NCBI GenBank assembly: GCA_023374045.1
Contig: CM041782.1
Coordinates: 252,549,810-252,613,809, forward strand
DNA length: 64,000 bases
Direction of reading: 5' to 3'
Source: Limonium bicolor
Lineage: Eukaryota > Streptophyta > Magnoliopsida > Caryophyllales > Plumbaginaceae
The translations under genes were made by a program, and so were the position numbers. This document shows, one piece after another, positions 1 through 12,868 of this stretch; position 1 is the stretch's first letter; every line of letters begins with the position of its first letter. Below the pieces are notes generated by a model that made no database searches, was not told the DNA's origin, and saw nothing but the letters and a program-made list of their open reading frames with translations.

Positions 1-1092
1 GTTTCCAATCTTTAAAGGACTAGGGGAGGTCCTCCTTGATTCATTACCAAGTTCATCTTGAAACTCCAAGGTAAACATCCATTTTTAATGCCTTAAAACA
101 CATTTTGACCTAAGATTGAATTCTATGATTTAGGCATGTTGCTTAATACTCATTAGATTATTTGGATGTGTATTAGAACATTGGCAAGAGAATTAAATCC
201 TTGGCCGATTTTCCATCAAGAAAACCAAAGGAGGAAATTGAGAGAAAAGCTTGAAAAACAAGGTAAATGTCTTACCTTAAGGTTGTTTAATGCTTTAAGG
301 GATGAGATTGAGATAAATACTAAATGTAGCTTGGAGCTTACATTAGTTAATGGGTTATATAACCTAGGAAAAATAATTTAAACAAGCTTGTGAATTTGTG
401 ACTAAGGAGCCAGTGGAAATGAGTTAGTAAGATAAGCATAAGGTGGATTATGAGAACACTTATGTTGCAATGGGAGCATTGTTGTGTGTATTTGCAGGTT
501 GAAAGCTTTTAGATGTGGGAAATTCAGTGTTTAAGTTTAAGTCATTTAAGGGCCCAAGAGCCATGTCATTTAAGAGCCTTAGTGTTATGCAATTTAAGAT
601 TATTACACTATATTGTGTTGGTTATGAATGGTTTGGATTTGGTGAGAAATATCATGAGGAAAGGATTTGATATGTGTGTGTGTTGATTAGAGGATAATAA
701 CTATGCAAATGAGCATGATAATATACTAGAGGAGTTATGACGAAATTTAAGTAGAAAACAAAGTGTTTAAGTGGTTGTTGTGAATTAATATGACCTAGGA
801 TTTAGTAGGAGTCCTTAAAGGAAATTTGAGTGAAAATGAGTTAACAAAGGTAATCTTAAGGATTAGAATGACCTAGAGTTGTCTAGGAGGAATTAGAGGT
901 TAGGTGGGTGAATTAAACACACCAAAATCATGGTATGAGAAATGTTAAGACTTGTGCAAAAATCTGGAGGAAATGATGTATAATGTTTTAAGATGATATA
1001 GGTATGATCTTGGTTGCATAACCTTGATGGTAATGGGGTGAATTTGGAGTTCAAAATGAGAAGAAAAACACTTTGAAAAAGAGGTTCTGTTG

Positions 1093-1188
1093 TGGACCGC
1101 CCATGTGGGGAGGTCCAGTGAAATTTTGCAGCGTATGATGTTTCTGTTGTGGACCGTGCCTGGGACCTCCCCAGAGGGGCGGTCCAGT
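1093..1188 (+). repeat. GGACC/GGTCC palindrome pair in F' LTR
   Basis: Two adjacent inverted repeats. The first has TGGACC and GGTCCA arms (about 1093-1118). The second has TGGACCG at 1150-1156 and CGGTCCA at 1180-1186. A copy lies at about 25937-26031. The position, 2.1-2.7 kb into the LTR, matches the larger palindrome arrays in the other LTR families, but the sequence is different. Confidence 0.7.
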
Positions 1189-2362
1189 GCAGAGAAAGAA
1201 TTTTTTTTTGCAAATTTTAAGGTTGATAAGAGGTATTAGTGGTATGCCATTAAGAGGGTAATGATGATTAGAAAGACAAGGATATAAGGACTTAAGGAAT
1301 TAACTTATGTTAGGAATATAAGTGTTTAAGTAGGTTAGGTTGATTGGAAAAGTAATTAACAACATAAAACTGAATGAATGTTTTAGGACTTGAGTATGTG
1401 GACCCCGGAGGAGAGTAAGCAACCGAATAACTGACGGTGTAATTGATGGTTTTCTTGTAGCCTGCTTGCTAACGAGGTGTCCCTCGGCTTGTGTGCTATT
1501 TGTTTATGTGTGCCGACTAAACAAGATAAATCATGCAACCGGAATATTATGTTTGTTATGTGATTGTGATGCACTAACACAACTTACCTTGAGAACTTAC
1601 TAACAATGTTTAGTAAAGAATTGTGTGACAATAAGGAACACTCCCAAATATTGTTTTCTTAGTAACCGAAAGAGGTTAACTAATAAACATTGACTTTGAG
1701 ACTCTACTAATTAGAACTTGGGGGAGTGAGGAATCCGGAATGGTTCGGTCATGCATGTGTTAAGTAAGAGGTTGGTATCCTTATTAGGTTCCGACTTCCA
1801 AATATGACTTGTCTTCGGACTCGTCGCCTAGTCGACATATAGACTCGACCTCCTCGAACTTCTTGTTTTAGGACGGAGGCATACTGAGATGGTGTGGTGG
1901 GATCTACCTAAATCCCAACTAATTCTAACAAATATTGTTTATGTAAACTAATGGTGCTGATAACTCATTGGTTAGGGTTACTTGACCCGACAAGATAAAC
2001 AATGAATTAAGGAACAACCATTCTAATTAAAGAACGGTTATCTTAATTGAGATAAGATCTGAGATAAGATTTAAGATTAAGTACAACCAATTCTAATTGA
2101 GACTGAGATAAGGATTAAGATTGAGGTAAGATATGAATGGACTGAGATTAAGAGGTATCATGATTTAAGGAGTTAAAACGCTAACTCACTTACCTAACGA
2201 ATACTTATTAAGTCATTCAATCATTTGAGTTGTGATTGTTCACATGAATGTGGCTTGTTGTTTAATGCACTTCTTTTTTATGTTGTGTATCTAATCAACT
2301 TCATGCTATCGACAATTAGTCGTCGTAGCCCGGTTAGCTTGGGGGCTATAAGAGAATCGTAC

Positions 2363-2390
2363 CAGCAAAGGTGCTGACCCCTTCGGGGGC
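2363..2390 (+). other. Tandem tetraloop hairpins in F' LTR
   Basis: Two hairpins back to back. The first pairs CAGCA with TGCTG around an AAGG loop (2363-2376). The second pairs CCCC with GGGG around TTCG (2378-2389). The same arrangement, with changed loops, occurs in every complete LTR family here. The E1-type LTR is inserted at the base of the second hairpin. Confidence 0.6.
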
Positions 2391-5300
2391 TGTAACACCC
2401 CATCCAACATTAACACACTTAACAACAAACTGCAGCGGAAAACAAACTTCATCACATTACTTAACTTCTTGGTGTTACACGTCGTTAACCACCCACGTGG
2501 CTAACAAGGCTAATACATATACATTGTACCGGTCTGATGGACTAGATTCCCGAGCGACTACACATTACTATCCCTTTTTCATTAACAACAACCACAACAT
2601 ACACCTTCCAACTGTACCGAGTATTCACAAACTGATGCCGATAACAATTTCGGTCTTACTACACCTACTGCATATATATACAACTTAAATGATTACCCAT
2701 GTACAACGACTACCCCGTCCTACTCTCGGACGGCTTCCAGCTCCTTGTACCTGAAATAGGAAAAGAAGAGAAAGGCTGGCCCCCAAGGGGCTCAGCACCT
2801 TTGCTGGTATGGTAATCCCGCAGCCCACATGCTACCGGGCCATGCACAACTAATTGTCGTCATAGCATGCGGTTGATTATATTTAAATCATGCATGTAAC
2901 TTAAAACACACAACACGAATCATTCCGCCTCAATGGGCTCAACAAACAGATAACATATCCATACTTGATAAGTCACTCATGGTATTCATTACCCCTAGAG
3001 TGTTTCTCCTCTAATGGAGCTACTTCCTTAATAGACGACAACTACACATTAATCGGGTTATCCTTAAACGCCTCTTATCACAAACTGGGATTCATATCCA
3101 TGATCCACATACTCCACATTTTACAACATATAACATGCATCACATAACAACACATAACAACACTTTTCACGTTTCAACGTGCACATAATAACATCGTAAT
3201 AGAAATTGCATTACAACAACAACACATAACATAACGGGAGCGGCTCTCTTAGGAACCGACCCAAACATTGATAATCCACTGGTGAGCCTAGAGAATGATG
3301 TCACCCTCATGATAAACTCGTTATACAACACTCATTACCATCCTAATAGTCGGACGAGTAACTTAAGTTAAGATGGTTCGGGTTTTGTGACCCGAACACA
3401 CCACACAAACGCATGTTCCCCCTAAACCGATCATAAGTCAGAATAGCTAAGCTTTGGAGTAAGCTAATGGGAGATCATAACCCGTGAGGGAAACAACCAT
3501 AACAGAGAGAAGGGTAAGGCTAAGAAGGATACCCACTCCCAAACAACGCGCGACCGGCCAAACCGGATTCCTCACCACTGTTAGTACATACTTACTTTTA
3601 GATATTAGTTAGAACCCCACTATGGAGTCTATCACATCTACACAACATACAATATTACAACTGGGTTAAACATACAAGAGAGGTCCTTACATACACACAT
3701 CAATATCACATAGCTAACACACGCATAGCCGTGGTTAGAACGTCCCATAGTTCGGGTCGTTTAATCCGAATACCGAACTCTCATGTGATCCTAGACTCAG
3801 TTAACTAAGGTTAACACTTCCGAGGTTAAATGGTATCGGAGTTGAACACGCCACATATATGAATTACTGTAAACTCATTTCATTGTTTTATCTTACAACG
3901 TGGCAAACATACAGAAAAACACATTGGCATACAAGCCGGTGTAATCCGGTAGGACACAGGTTGCAAGAAAACCATACCTGTCACCGGAGTCCACTTTATC
4001 ATGTCCACTTATGTTCCTCGAGCAACTCTCGAACAACTGATAACATTACATGTACTTTTATTAACATCGGGGTAACATGGTTGTTTAAAGTCTAATGCTC
4101 ATAACTTATCCCGTTAACTTAGTTAAATAACTTCACATTTTAACTTGTTTTACTTTTACATTTTAATACAACTTTTCCCCCACTAAATTGTCATTATAAC
4201 TTACTTAACATGTCCTTAACAATCTTATAACATCATTACTTAATCCCCATCATCCTATAACCTTAAACCATGTTTTTGGTCCGACCGACCCTACCGACCG
4301 ACCTTACACAAGGTCGGTCCATTCCAGAACATATTACCGTCGAAATTTTCTACTCCGACCGACCTTGTAAGTTCGGTCGCATGTTCGGTCCATTCCCGAG
4401 AGTTTCTTCCCTTTGAAAATTCAGGCCCGACCGAACTTGCCAAGTTCGGTCCCATGTTCGGTCGATTCCAGAAACTTAATTCGTACACAAAACACAAGCC
4501 CGACCGACCTTGCAAGTCCGGTCCCCAAGGTCGGTCCATTCCAGAAACTAATTCTCGCAGGGTAAACTGGGCTCGACCGACCTTGGCAAGTTCGGTCGCA
4601 AGGTCGGTCTGCCCCAGACCCTTATTTTCCATTGCCCATTTAACTCCAAACTTCTCCTAAGGCCTCCTAATGTTTTCTAACATCATTTGGTACACTTATA
4701 TCCTCATACAACATCCATGAAACTCATTATCTATCACCTTAAGCACTTACTCATTTCATACCGAAATTCCTAACACTTATGTTATTTCCTCCTTAGTTTT
4801 CCAAGTGGTGTTTCATGCCTATGATAACCACTATGCCCATAATGTTTTCTCCTCATTTTAACATCATCTCCCAAACTTCTTTTCTTACTAACTAAATCTC
4901 CTTTTTTCACATCTTACCTAAACATCATTCCTTCCTTGTACATCAACATTCCTAAACCTTAAACAAACTTCTCCAAGATTTTAATACATTCTCAAAAACA
5001 CACATTGAATTCCTAGAACTTCCAAGATAATACCTAAATCCTTGTATGACTCTAAATCACCTTAATACATGATTTCTTCCCTAGTAAAACACTTGTTCAC
5101 CTTTAACACTTCCTAGTTCACCAAAACCCATTTAAAACACTTAGAACTTCTTACACATTTTCCAAATTTTGCCATAGCTTCTCTTGTATATTCTCAAATC
5201 CAAACACTTAGGTTTTTACCTTATTTCATTCAAGAACACCTAAAATCCATCAAGAACTTCTCACACACAAAACTTCACCAAACTTACACTACATCACAAT

Positions 5301-7029
5301 ATAGTGCATAATTTAAATTGCTTGGCACTTAGGCCCTTAAATAACATGGCTCTTAGGCCCTTAAATTGCATAAACCTTAAGCACTGAATTTCCCACATAA
5401 ATAATGCCTTTGACCTGCAATTACACCCAACAATACATATGCCCTTAATAAACTCCTTGAGAGTATTTCACTAGCTCATTTACCATTGGCTCTTTAGGTA
5501 GTTTTAATGAGCAATATAAGCTCATTTTTCCTTAGGAATAAATTACATTAGGTTAGCACATTTACCTCTTTTCTTCAAGATTTTTACTTGAACACTCTTG
5601 TTCTTCCTTGTTTGGAAATCGGCAAGAGGACATGGTTACTTGTCAATGTTCTAATCAATATACAAGTAACACCAATGAGCATTCAAGCTTCATGCTTAAA
5701 CTCATTTACAAACCCTAGGTTATATATATTGTCTTAACACATTAAGGTAAATGTTTTACCTTGGAATTGGAAGAGAGCTTGAATAAGTATCAAGAGGACT
5801 CCTCCAAACCCTTTGAAGATTGCATTGAAGCTATGGAAGAACAAGAGAAGACACCATTAATGGTGAATTTTCGGACATGTATAAAATGAGAGGAAACTTG
5901 GTTTTTCTTTGAGTTTCCTTACCTTGAAGCAAAGGAGAACAACAAGGTGTGAAAATATTAGCTCAAGCTCCTTCAATGGTGAATCTCCATGGCACCAAAA
6001 TTGAGTTCTTGAAGATTTGAAAAGATAGAAGTGTGGAGCTTGGTCTAACTAAGACAAATATGGTCTTAGAATTTGATTTGGAGCATGGAGTTGGATTTGG
6101 CAAGGAAATGAAGATGGAGAAGAGAGGCTACTATAGCCCATCGTTTTTGAAGAAGAGAAGAGAGAATGAAGACCGTGTGAAATGAGAAGGAAGAAGAGAA
6201 TGAGAAGGTAAGTAGCTAGCTTAAGATATTTATTTGCTAAAAGCAAATAGTAACTTGCTTTATCCTTTATGTATTTATTTGATAAGTGCTAGCAAGGGTG
6301 GTGACTCACACCATGAAAACCGGCCCCCATTTAATAAGAAGGGTGTTTTGGTCTTTGTTGACCAATTAACTTACTTATAATAACATATGTTACAAACTAG
6401 CTTATAAAAGTTACTATTCATAAAAACAAGGCACATAGAAGTGAAATTTTTGATTTCCCATTGATATAGACTTCCAAATGTGATACTTTATAGTACACAT
6501 GTTAATTAAAGAGTAATGATGGACATTTAGCCATTCAAAACTCATTTACAAGACTATTTTTCATAAATGTGCTTTAAGACTCCTTAAAGCACATTTTGTG
6601 TTTTAACTTGTTTTCAAGCTTGGTTTTCTTTGGTAATTGATTTAATATGTTCATTAACATATTTATAAGGTATAGGTATGACCTTTAGGTCTTATACAAA
6701 TTTATCCCAAGCTTAGAGCACATTTTTGCTCTTATTGACTTTAAGGTATATTCTTGTGTTTTATTTGGTTTAATTGTCTACCAAGGTTTCCTAAGGGCTT
6801 ACTTTGCCTTGTTAAATCATAATTGACTATTATTTAGTCTTGGTAGGTTCTTTGGGTCCTTACCAAGTTCACTCCAAGCTTAAAGCATGTTTTTGCTCAA
6901 ACTGTATCTTAGTGCTTTATTGCATTTTACTATGGTTTAAATTGTTCACTGATGTTTCTAAGGCACTTTTTAGCCTTTACATACCATATTTTAATATTTA
7001 AACCACATATCAAGGTTTGGGGTATTTCA
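2391..7029 (-). mobile_element. 3' LTR of non-autonomous element E1' (LARD type)
   Basis: Read on the minus strand, it begins with TGAAATACCCC at 7029 and ends with GGGGTGTTACA at 2391, giving TG...CA termini and 4639 bp. The polypurine tract lies directly outside at 7030-7044. It is nearly identical to 27224-31793 and 36680-41319, and it keeps a stretch of about 47 bp that is deleted near 27274. The LTR contains a palindrome array and a hairpin near its end (2484-2505). Open frames inside it come from the repeats and have no protein family signature. Confidence 0.9.
4283..4609 (-). repeat. Array of GACCGACC...GGTCGGTC palindromes
   Basis: A series of inverted repeats built on GACCGACC/GGTCGGTC and diverged forms (ACTTGGCAAGTT variants). 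They are separated by spacers that contain TTCCATTCCAGAA-like sequence. Equivalent arrays lie at 29049-29375 and 38571-38897 in the other E1-type LTRs. The spacer motif TGGAATGGACCGACC (on the other strand) is shared with the G and H LTR arrays, so the arrays are homologous across families. Confidence 0.9.
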
Positions 7030-7044
7030 ATCTACCCCCCTTAA
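7030..7044 (-). promoter_or_regulatory. Polypurine tract of E1'
   Basis: On the minus strand it reads TTAAGGGGGGTAGAT, directly before the LTR start TGAAATACC. The same tract precedes the 3' LTRs of E1, G and H. It would prime plus-strand DNA synthesis. Confidence 0.85.
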
Positions 7045-8352
7045 TAGAACTTCGTCCTCGAAGTTTACACTTCCCACACATCTTGGATTAGAATACGGGG
7101 ATTACTTATAGAAATAAAACTTCCATAACCAAACACACTTTACATCACAACCTCGAACTTAATGGTCCGAGTAACACATTCACATTCATACATAACATAT
7201 TCACAAGATAACCTCGGACTCAATGGTCCGGGTATCTTAACAACATTTACACATACATAACAACCCTTAGACTCTCTGGTCTTGGGTAACATAACAACAT
7301 TTAGACACATAGGTCTTGATAACATAACATCCTTTAGACTCATAGGTCTATGTAACACAACACATTTAGACTCATAGGTCTTAATAGCATACACTTTAGG
7401 AACTCAAGGTCAAAATAATATTTATTACACATACCACACAACATGTCATAGCATGTATAGCAATCAAAAATATCTTTGATATACACTGTGATCCCGCAGA
7501 ACCCGGTCGCGATGGACACCTTCCGTCCCCGTGCCTTTGGGAGATCAAAACAATCACTTAAATTTGAATTTTTTTTGTGAGGTTAAGTACGAAAACTTTA
7601 ATTATGTAAAGTATTTATCGACGCTTTATAAATACCAATCCAAAATCCTTTTTGTAAACACATACAACTCCAAGTCCAACTTACGCTCTTTGCTTCTTTT
7701 CTTAGCGTGGTTATTTGTGACCACTTATAGGGAGCTTCAAGAATCATCCAACCCTGATGTGATCAGCATCAGTGTTGAACTATCCTTCCACTCTAATTTG
7801 TGTTCGGCTTCCCTTGATCGCATGCAAATCAAGTTCCACCTCCCACTTCATTTTCAAGCATCAATTAAATCACTCATTTCCAATTTTCTATCTTTTAAAT
7901 CATTCTAGTCATGATCATAACATCTCCAAGGGATAGAACTTCGTCTATCAGTTATTTCCATACACTTTAATGTTGTTACCTAGGGAATCTTATTCTCACT
8001 AGGTTCTATGTCGGTATCATGCCCTTTCATGAATCACTATATAATATATATATACACATATATTTTATCAAAATACAACACATAGTTTCACATTTGTACA
8101 CTGTCGGGGTTTTTGTTCCCCCGGGAGTTTCCCTACTCCCCACACTTGTACTATCACACACACACTGTTAACAAATAAACACACTTATCACAATGGTATT
8201 CGCATCTTCTGTGCGCAATTACCACAATTAAACCATGAATGAATGCGTATGTTTACATAACACACACACAATCATCAAAACAAATTATTTGTGCTATGCA
8301 CAACATAAATCACGTACACTTGTACGGTAATAATACACACTATGTGGTTTCG

Positions 8353-8371
8353 CGCTCTACCCCCCTTAAAA
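8353..8371 (-). promoter_or_regulatory. Second, internal polypurine-like tract of E1'
   Basis: On the minus strand it reads TTTTAAGGGGGGTAGAGCG, nearly the same as the true polypurine tract but about 1.3 kb upstream of it. It follows a small hairpin (GGTTAC and GTAATC arms). The same hairpin plus tract occurs in G, F, E1 and H. Confidence 0.65.
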
Positions 8372-9147
8372 GGGATTACGTCCACGTAACCAATCACTAA
8401 ACATTGGCTTAAAATGTTTTGCCGTCGTGAAGTGTTTTAACTTCCACGCGGTTTATCACACAATGGATTTTGATTAGAGGATCTTAACCATTTTGGCGGT
8501 TTAGTTCCTAAACCAAGAATTCTCATTGGAGTTTGTTTAAACTCTTAGTTAGTTTCGATTCTGGCCTGTTAGGCTTCTAGGCGTTAATAATTAGCCATTC
8601 ACTCATGTTCACCATGTACATTCAACACTTGAATCACTGGCTCACTAGTTTCTGCTGCGAAACTCTAATAACTGTAGAGCTTAATTGCCCCATTTGTTAT
8701 TCTTACTGTATTGTACATCCCCAATTGTCACCTTCATCTTGGTAACAATGGTTTCTCAACCGACGCGTGGTATCTCTTACCGTTAGCGAATTCGGTGAGT
8801 TATAAACTTTCTATCCACTTCCATAACAATTTACTGTGTATACAGCTATGTATTTCACAATGATTGACTTGTTCCCTTCCGACTTACTGTCGGTTGAGAT
8901 TGAGCTACTACCTAGTGTATAGTGCTCTCTCGGCTATTTACAACATTTGGGGTATATTCCATACCGATATTTGGCAGTTAGTGCTACTGTAGTCACTTAC
9001 TGTTAATCATGTCTTCACATTTGGTTTTATACAAGTACTCTTTTATTGGTGCGGCCTTGCATTTCCTATGCATCGGCCATTATAACATTATTCCTCCACA
9101 ATTAACATGTTTCCAATTCCTAGCTATCCCACTCGATCATTACTGCG

Positions 9148-9196
9148 CAAGTGCAATACCAAAACACTCAGTCATACAGAGTGCAGAGGCGTAAAC
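9148..9196 (-). other. 49-nt conserved block in LARD internal region
   Basis: On the minus strand this block is identical to 15700-15748 in element G, although the flanking sequences of the two elements are clearly diverged. It is also present at 33899-33947. It contains CACTC and GAGTG arms that could form a small stem. No coding function is supported. Confidence 0.65.
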
Positions 9197-11427
9197 TCTT
9201 GACAGTAAATCTCTTATGTGATTGCAATAGGAATTCACACTGTGTTTCATTGAGATTCTTATCTCGTAATGCTGGCTACTGGCTTATTGCCCAGTCTGTT
9301 TATCATCACTTACCTTGCATCTCCACTGAGTTTAACTCATAACTGGTCTTATCTGCCACATTATTATTCAACAACACTCCACACATATACTTACATCACT
9401 CGTATTATGGTTCGCCATCCATTTGGATGACTACAAAATACTCTTTGAGCGTTGATCACTCGAGTTACAAACCGGCGTTATTCAGCTCGGTGTTTCACTT
9501 ATACACACATGCTACTAAACTAACTGCTCTCTTTCAATAACAATATCGTCCATCCTTAACATATTTCTTGAACTTGGTTCACATAACTACCGCTCTAGCG
9601 GTTTTACAGCATCGAGAGGTATCCCCACTCTTAGTGCAGTGGTTCGTTCTCCACTCTATTCACTTATATAACATAAACTTCTGCAATCAATCTAATTTAC
9701 ATAACACATTTTATTTGTTGCCTATAAGCCTTATTTGCCTTGAGCTGCGCTCATTGTAGGCTGTCCACACACATGTACTTCTCTGTACAACATTACATGG
9801 TTTGGATGTTATATTGGGCTCCATGACAAGGTTGTTGCATTCTGTCTCCTTCCATGGAATGCCCCTTAGGATTGTCAGTCCGTCTCCTGACAACTTATGT
9901 CTAAACTGGGTGTTAGTTTCAACCCTTGTGCTTCTGTCATGTCATTTCGTTCAACTATTGTTGATGCGAGCACCCTTCAAGGATTGCTCCTTGGTGTTGC
10001 TAAGTTATTCCATTACGTCTGGTTCGCACTTATTGGTATATTCAGTTAGCCACGCCGTTTACGTTTTTAACTGGCTTATTATCTTCTTCTGTGAAGATCA
10101 ACACTTCCTAGTAGTGTAGGTACTCATTCTGGGAGTTTCATCCCGTTCATCGCACACTAATGTGTCCACATTAGGCATCTGCTTGCCATGTACAAGCTGG
10201 GTCACCGTTCCAGCTATTATGTTTATCCCTGAGGATTCCTTAAGACGTATACGATGTCTTTACATTACAGTTAGTGCACTCCGCACCTCCTGACTCTTGA
10301 GCATTTCGTTGAAAGGAATTCACTAATTCCTTTAGTCTCGTTAACTTGACTGAGTTCCTTAACTTCAACCATTTTTGGTAATCCGTTGCTCTTGCTCTTG
10401 TGATCGTAGTATGGAGTCGACTACTTCCCGTGTTTCGGACTCTACTCGTATACATATGTGGGGTACCCTACTGATACATTACTACTTACCCAACTAACCC
10501 ATAAGTAGGTCTGTCAGGCCCACAAGCTCCTCACGGAGTGCGGTCGTCCCACATTACAGTTGGTACACTCGTAGTGTCCGTCACACGCCTAGGTGAAGTA
10601 TTCTGTTGTCAACTCCCTTATATTGTCCTGTGACAATATTCATTCCGTGCTTCCCGAACTTAATCAAGGGAAGGTCTCTCCACTGTTGTATTACTATGAA
10701 CTCAATCCACTCCCTCGGGTTGTTACCCTTGGGTTTACCGGTTTCCTTTCCGGTTATTCAAAAGTAAACTGGGTATAACTTACCTACTGTGTGGCACTGA
10801 GGCCGGTGTAGGTCCTCTGGTTTGGTTTTTAAAAGAAGGTAGAAAGAAGTGTTGGTTTGAAAGAAAATTTGGTTTTGAAGGAAAAGAGTTTGAAATAAAT
10901 CTGAGTTTGAAAGAAAAATTTTCATGGTTTCACAACATCTTCTTACCTTAACCAAGTCTAGCTTCTTGCTGACTGGTATACTTACAATTACAGAGGTTAG
11001 GCTAACAGGCCCTTCCACTATTATGATGATCACATTTAACTTTATGGTACTTTACCAAGTACTTGTAGTGGTTATAAATTTCCCGAACAGCCCTATTATA
11101 GCAGCACTTGCTATGGCAAGTGCGCCATGCTAACTGGCTATCGGTTCAACACATACCGGTTGTGGTATTGTTTTTACCCGCACTGTCATCAGTGGCCTTG
11201 TTGGCCCTCACTTGATCTTACAGTCTTGATAATAATTCCTCCGGGTAACTCCTCACTGTATTCATATGGTAATTATCAACTGGGGTGTCTCCCACTCTTG
11301 GAGTCCCCCTTTACTTAGTATCGTATCCTCTTTATAGCCCGTTCCACGCACTTGTCGTGGTTACTGAGACTTGTCTCTTGTTTGGGCACTACGTTGTAGT
11401 TCCTTTGTCGGTTGGTATACCATTGGT

Positions 11428-11536
11428 GTCCTGTGACAATATTCATTCCGTGCTTCCCGAACTTAATCAAGGGAAGGTCTCTCCACTGTTGTATTACTAT
11501 GAACTCAATCCACTCCCTCGGGTTGTTACCCTTGGG
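11428..11536 (+). repeat. 109-bp exact direct repeat at breakpoint
   Basis: This segment is identical to 10625-10733, about 800 bp upstream. It is attached where the similarity to 24850-36152 ends. After it, the sequence changes to a Tat/Ogre-like fragment. It looks like a template-switch or repair product. Confidence 0.85.
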
Positions 11537-11610
11537 GGGCGATGGCAATAAGTCCACATTGGGTCCAGCCAGGAGCATTGGCACGGGTTTCGGTCCCCAG
11601 AAGCATCCGA

Positions 11611-11730
11611 GCATCATCAGCATTATCATCAGCATCATCAGCATTATCATCAGCATCATCAGTATTATCATCAGCATCATCAACATCATCAACATCATCA
11701 ACATCATCAGCATCATTAGCATCATCAACA
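11611..11730 (+). repeat. CAT/CAG trinucleotide microsatellite
   Basis: An interrupted run of CAT and CAG triplets, about 40 units. It leaves long open frames on both strands (for example poly-Met/Leu on the minus strand), which are artefacts of the repeat. Confidence 0.9.
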
Positions 11731-11774
11731 TTTCAGCATTCTTGCATTTGCGTACCACCCAGTTATCCTCATTA

Positions 11775-12236
11775 TAGGTAGTCAACGCCTTAGAATCGCT
11801 TGACATTATCTAATCTCCACATTTTAGGTTGTCAACGCCTTAGAATCGCTTGACATTACTTCATTTCACTTTACTTATAGGTAGTCAACGCCTTAGAATA
11901 GCTTGACATCATCTCATTCGTCACAGGCAGTCAACACCTTAGAATAGTTTGACATCATATCATCATTATAGGTAGTCAACGCCTTAGAATTGCTTGACAT
12001 TACTTCATTTTACTTATAGGTAGTCAACGCCTTAGAATCGCTTAGCATCGCATCGTTTCATGTATTATAGGTAGTCAACGCCTTAGAACCGCTTGACATT
12101 ATTCCGTTTTCGTCACCTAGGTAGTCAGCGCCTTAGAATAGCTTGACACATTTTCACTTATAGGTAGTCAGCACCTTAGAACAGCTCGACAGTGTTTTTG
12201 TTGCTTAGGTAGTCAGCGCCTCCGAATAGCTGCACG
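11775..12236 (+). repeat. Tandem array, about ten units of 44-52 bp
   Basis: Each unit contains a form of TAGGTAGTCAACGCCTTAGA followed by a variable CGCTTGACATTA-like part. Unit starts lie near 11775, 11825, 11877, 11923, 11967, 12017, 12067, 12117, 12161 and 12207. The later units drift (GTCAGCGCC). Confidence 0.85.
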
Positions 12237-12343
12237 CAATCAACACGGTTTCGCACAGCATGGAGAATTTCGTGAAGTCCAAAATTTTGGGGCATCACTC
12301 AAGCATCAACCAGACTTTTCACATCCACTACAAAGTCTAGTTG

Positions 12344-12356
12344 ACGGGGGGCAATC
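12344..12356 (+). promoter_or_regulatory. Polypurine tract before Tat-like LTR
   Basis: GACGGGGGGCAAT-like tract ending directly before the LTR start TGTTATACCC at 12357. Confidence 0.6.
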
Positions 12357-12868
12357 TGTTATACCCAAAATTTTGACCCCCTGGGTTAGGGTCTACGGGG
12401 TGCTGGTGTTGTGAGAGGCATTTTTATCAAGTAGTGAGGGATTCCGGCTCGATCGGCACGTTCCATGGCATGGGGAGCAGCTTCGTCATTTTCAGGGGCG
12501 TTTTGGTAATCTTTAAAGGCTCCTGAGACCTCCTATAAGCTTTCTCTCTCCACCAAAGGATGCCCAAATCAGCTTGAAACGCTTTGATATTTTGACCCAT
12601 GATAGAGGATGACATTCTAAGCATAATGGAGTTGGAATTTTGATTTTTCGAGTTTCCAATTATTTTCTAGCAATTTCTGACTGAATCTGACAAGAAATTC
12701 AATTTAAAAATATTCCAACATTTAAAAAATTCGGTTCCACCTCAGAAAATTCATAATATCCATTGACATGTGGTTAAAATTTCACAGCAAAATTCCTTTG
12801 GGACGTCTTTTAATTAAAATACCAAAAAATCTTACTTTTACTAGATTTTCTTTATCTTTAAGAAAGTC

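Larger units (their letters stand above)
1..2390 (+). mobile_element. Partial LTR of family F (copy F')
   Basis: This is the 3' two thirds of a long LTR. It matches 24850-27223 almost base for base and aligns more loosely with 59300-62450 (F2). It has no credible coding sequence. It contains leader-type AG/GTAA motifs (about 70 and 261), a TTTGCAG acceptor-like motif near 491-497, a GGACC/GGTCC palindrome pair (1093-1186) and the tandem hairpin (2363-2390). It stops where the E1' LTR begins, at the same point where E1 interrupts F at 27223. The LTR start lies outside the window. Confidence 0.85.
7030..11429 (-). mobile_element. Internal region of E1' (non-coding, truncated)
   Basis: Read on the minus strand, this is the 3' part of a LARD internal region. 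It ends at the polypurine tract (7030-7044) next to the LTR. It matches 31794-36152 throughout. No gag or pol motif is visible on either strand, and the longest open frames are short and without family features. It contains a second polypurine-like tract (8353-8371), the 49-nt conserved block (9148-9196) and a region with GATGTGATCAGCATCA (about 7757) also found in F and G. The PBS-proximal part is missing because of the breakpoint at 11429. Confidence 0.85.
11537..12356 (+). mobile_element. 3' end of a Tat/Ogre-like internal region
   Basis: A non-coding stretch with a trinucleotide repeat (11611-11730) and a tandem array (11775-12236), ending in a polypurine tract (12344-12356) directly before an LTR that starts TGTTATACCCAAAATTTTGA. 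Tandem repeats before the polypurine tract are typical of Tat-lineage elements. No Tat protein is present, so the lineage rests on the LTR start and the primer site. Confidence 0.6.

Noticed and set aside
7531..7908. 125-codon frame in the E1' internal region
   Set aside because: Broken by indels in the 32300-32690 copy; no family features.
11315..11806. 163-codon minus-strand frame with Met/Leu repeats
   Set aside because: It is the translation of the CAT/CAG microsatellite.
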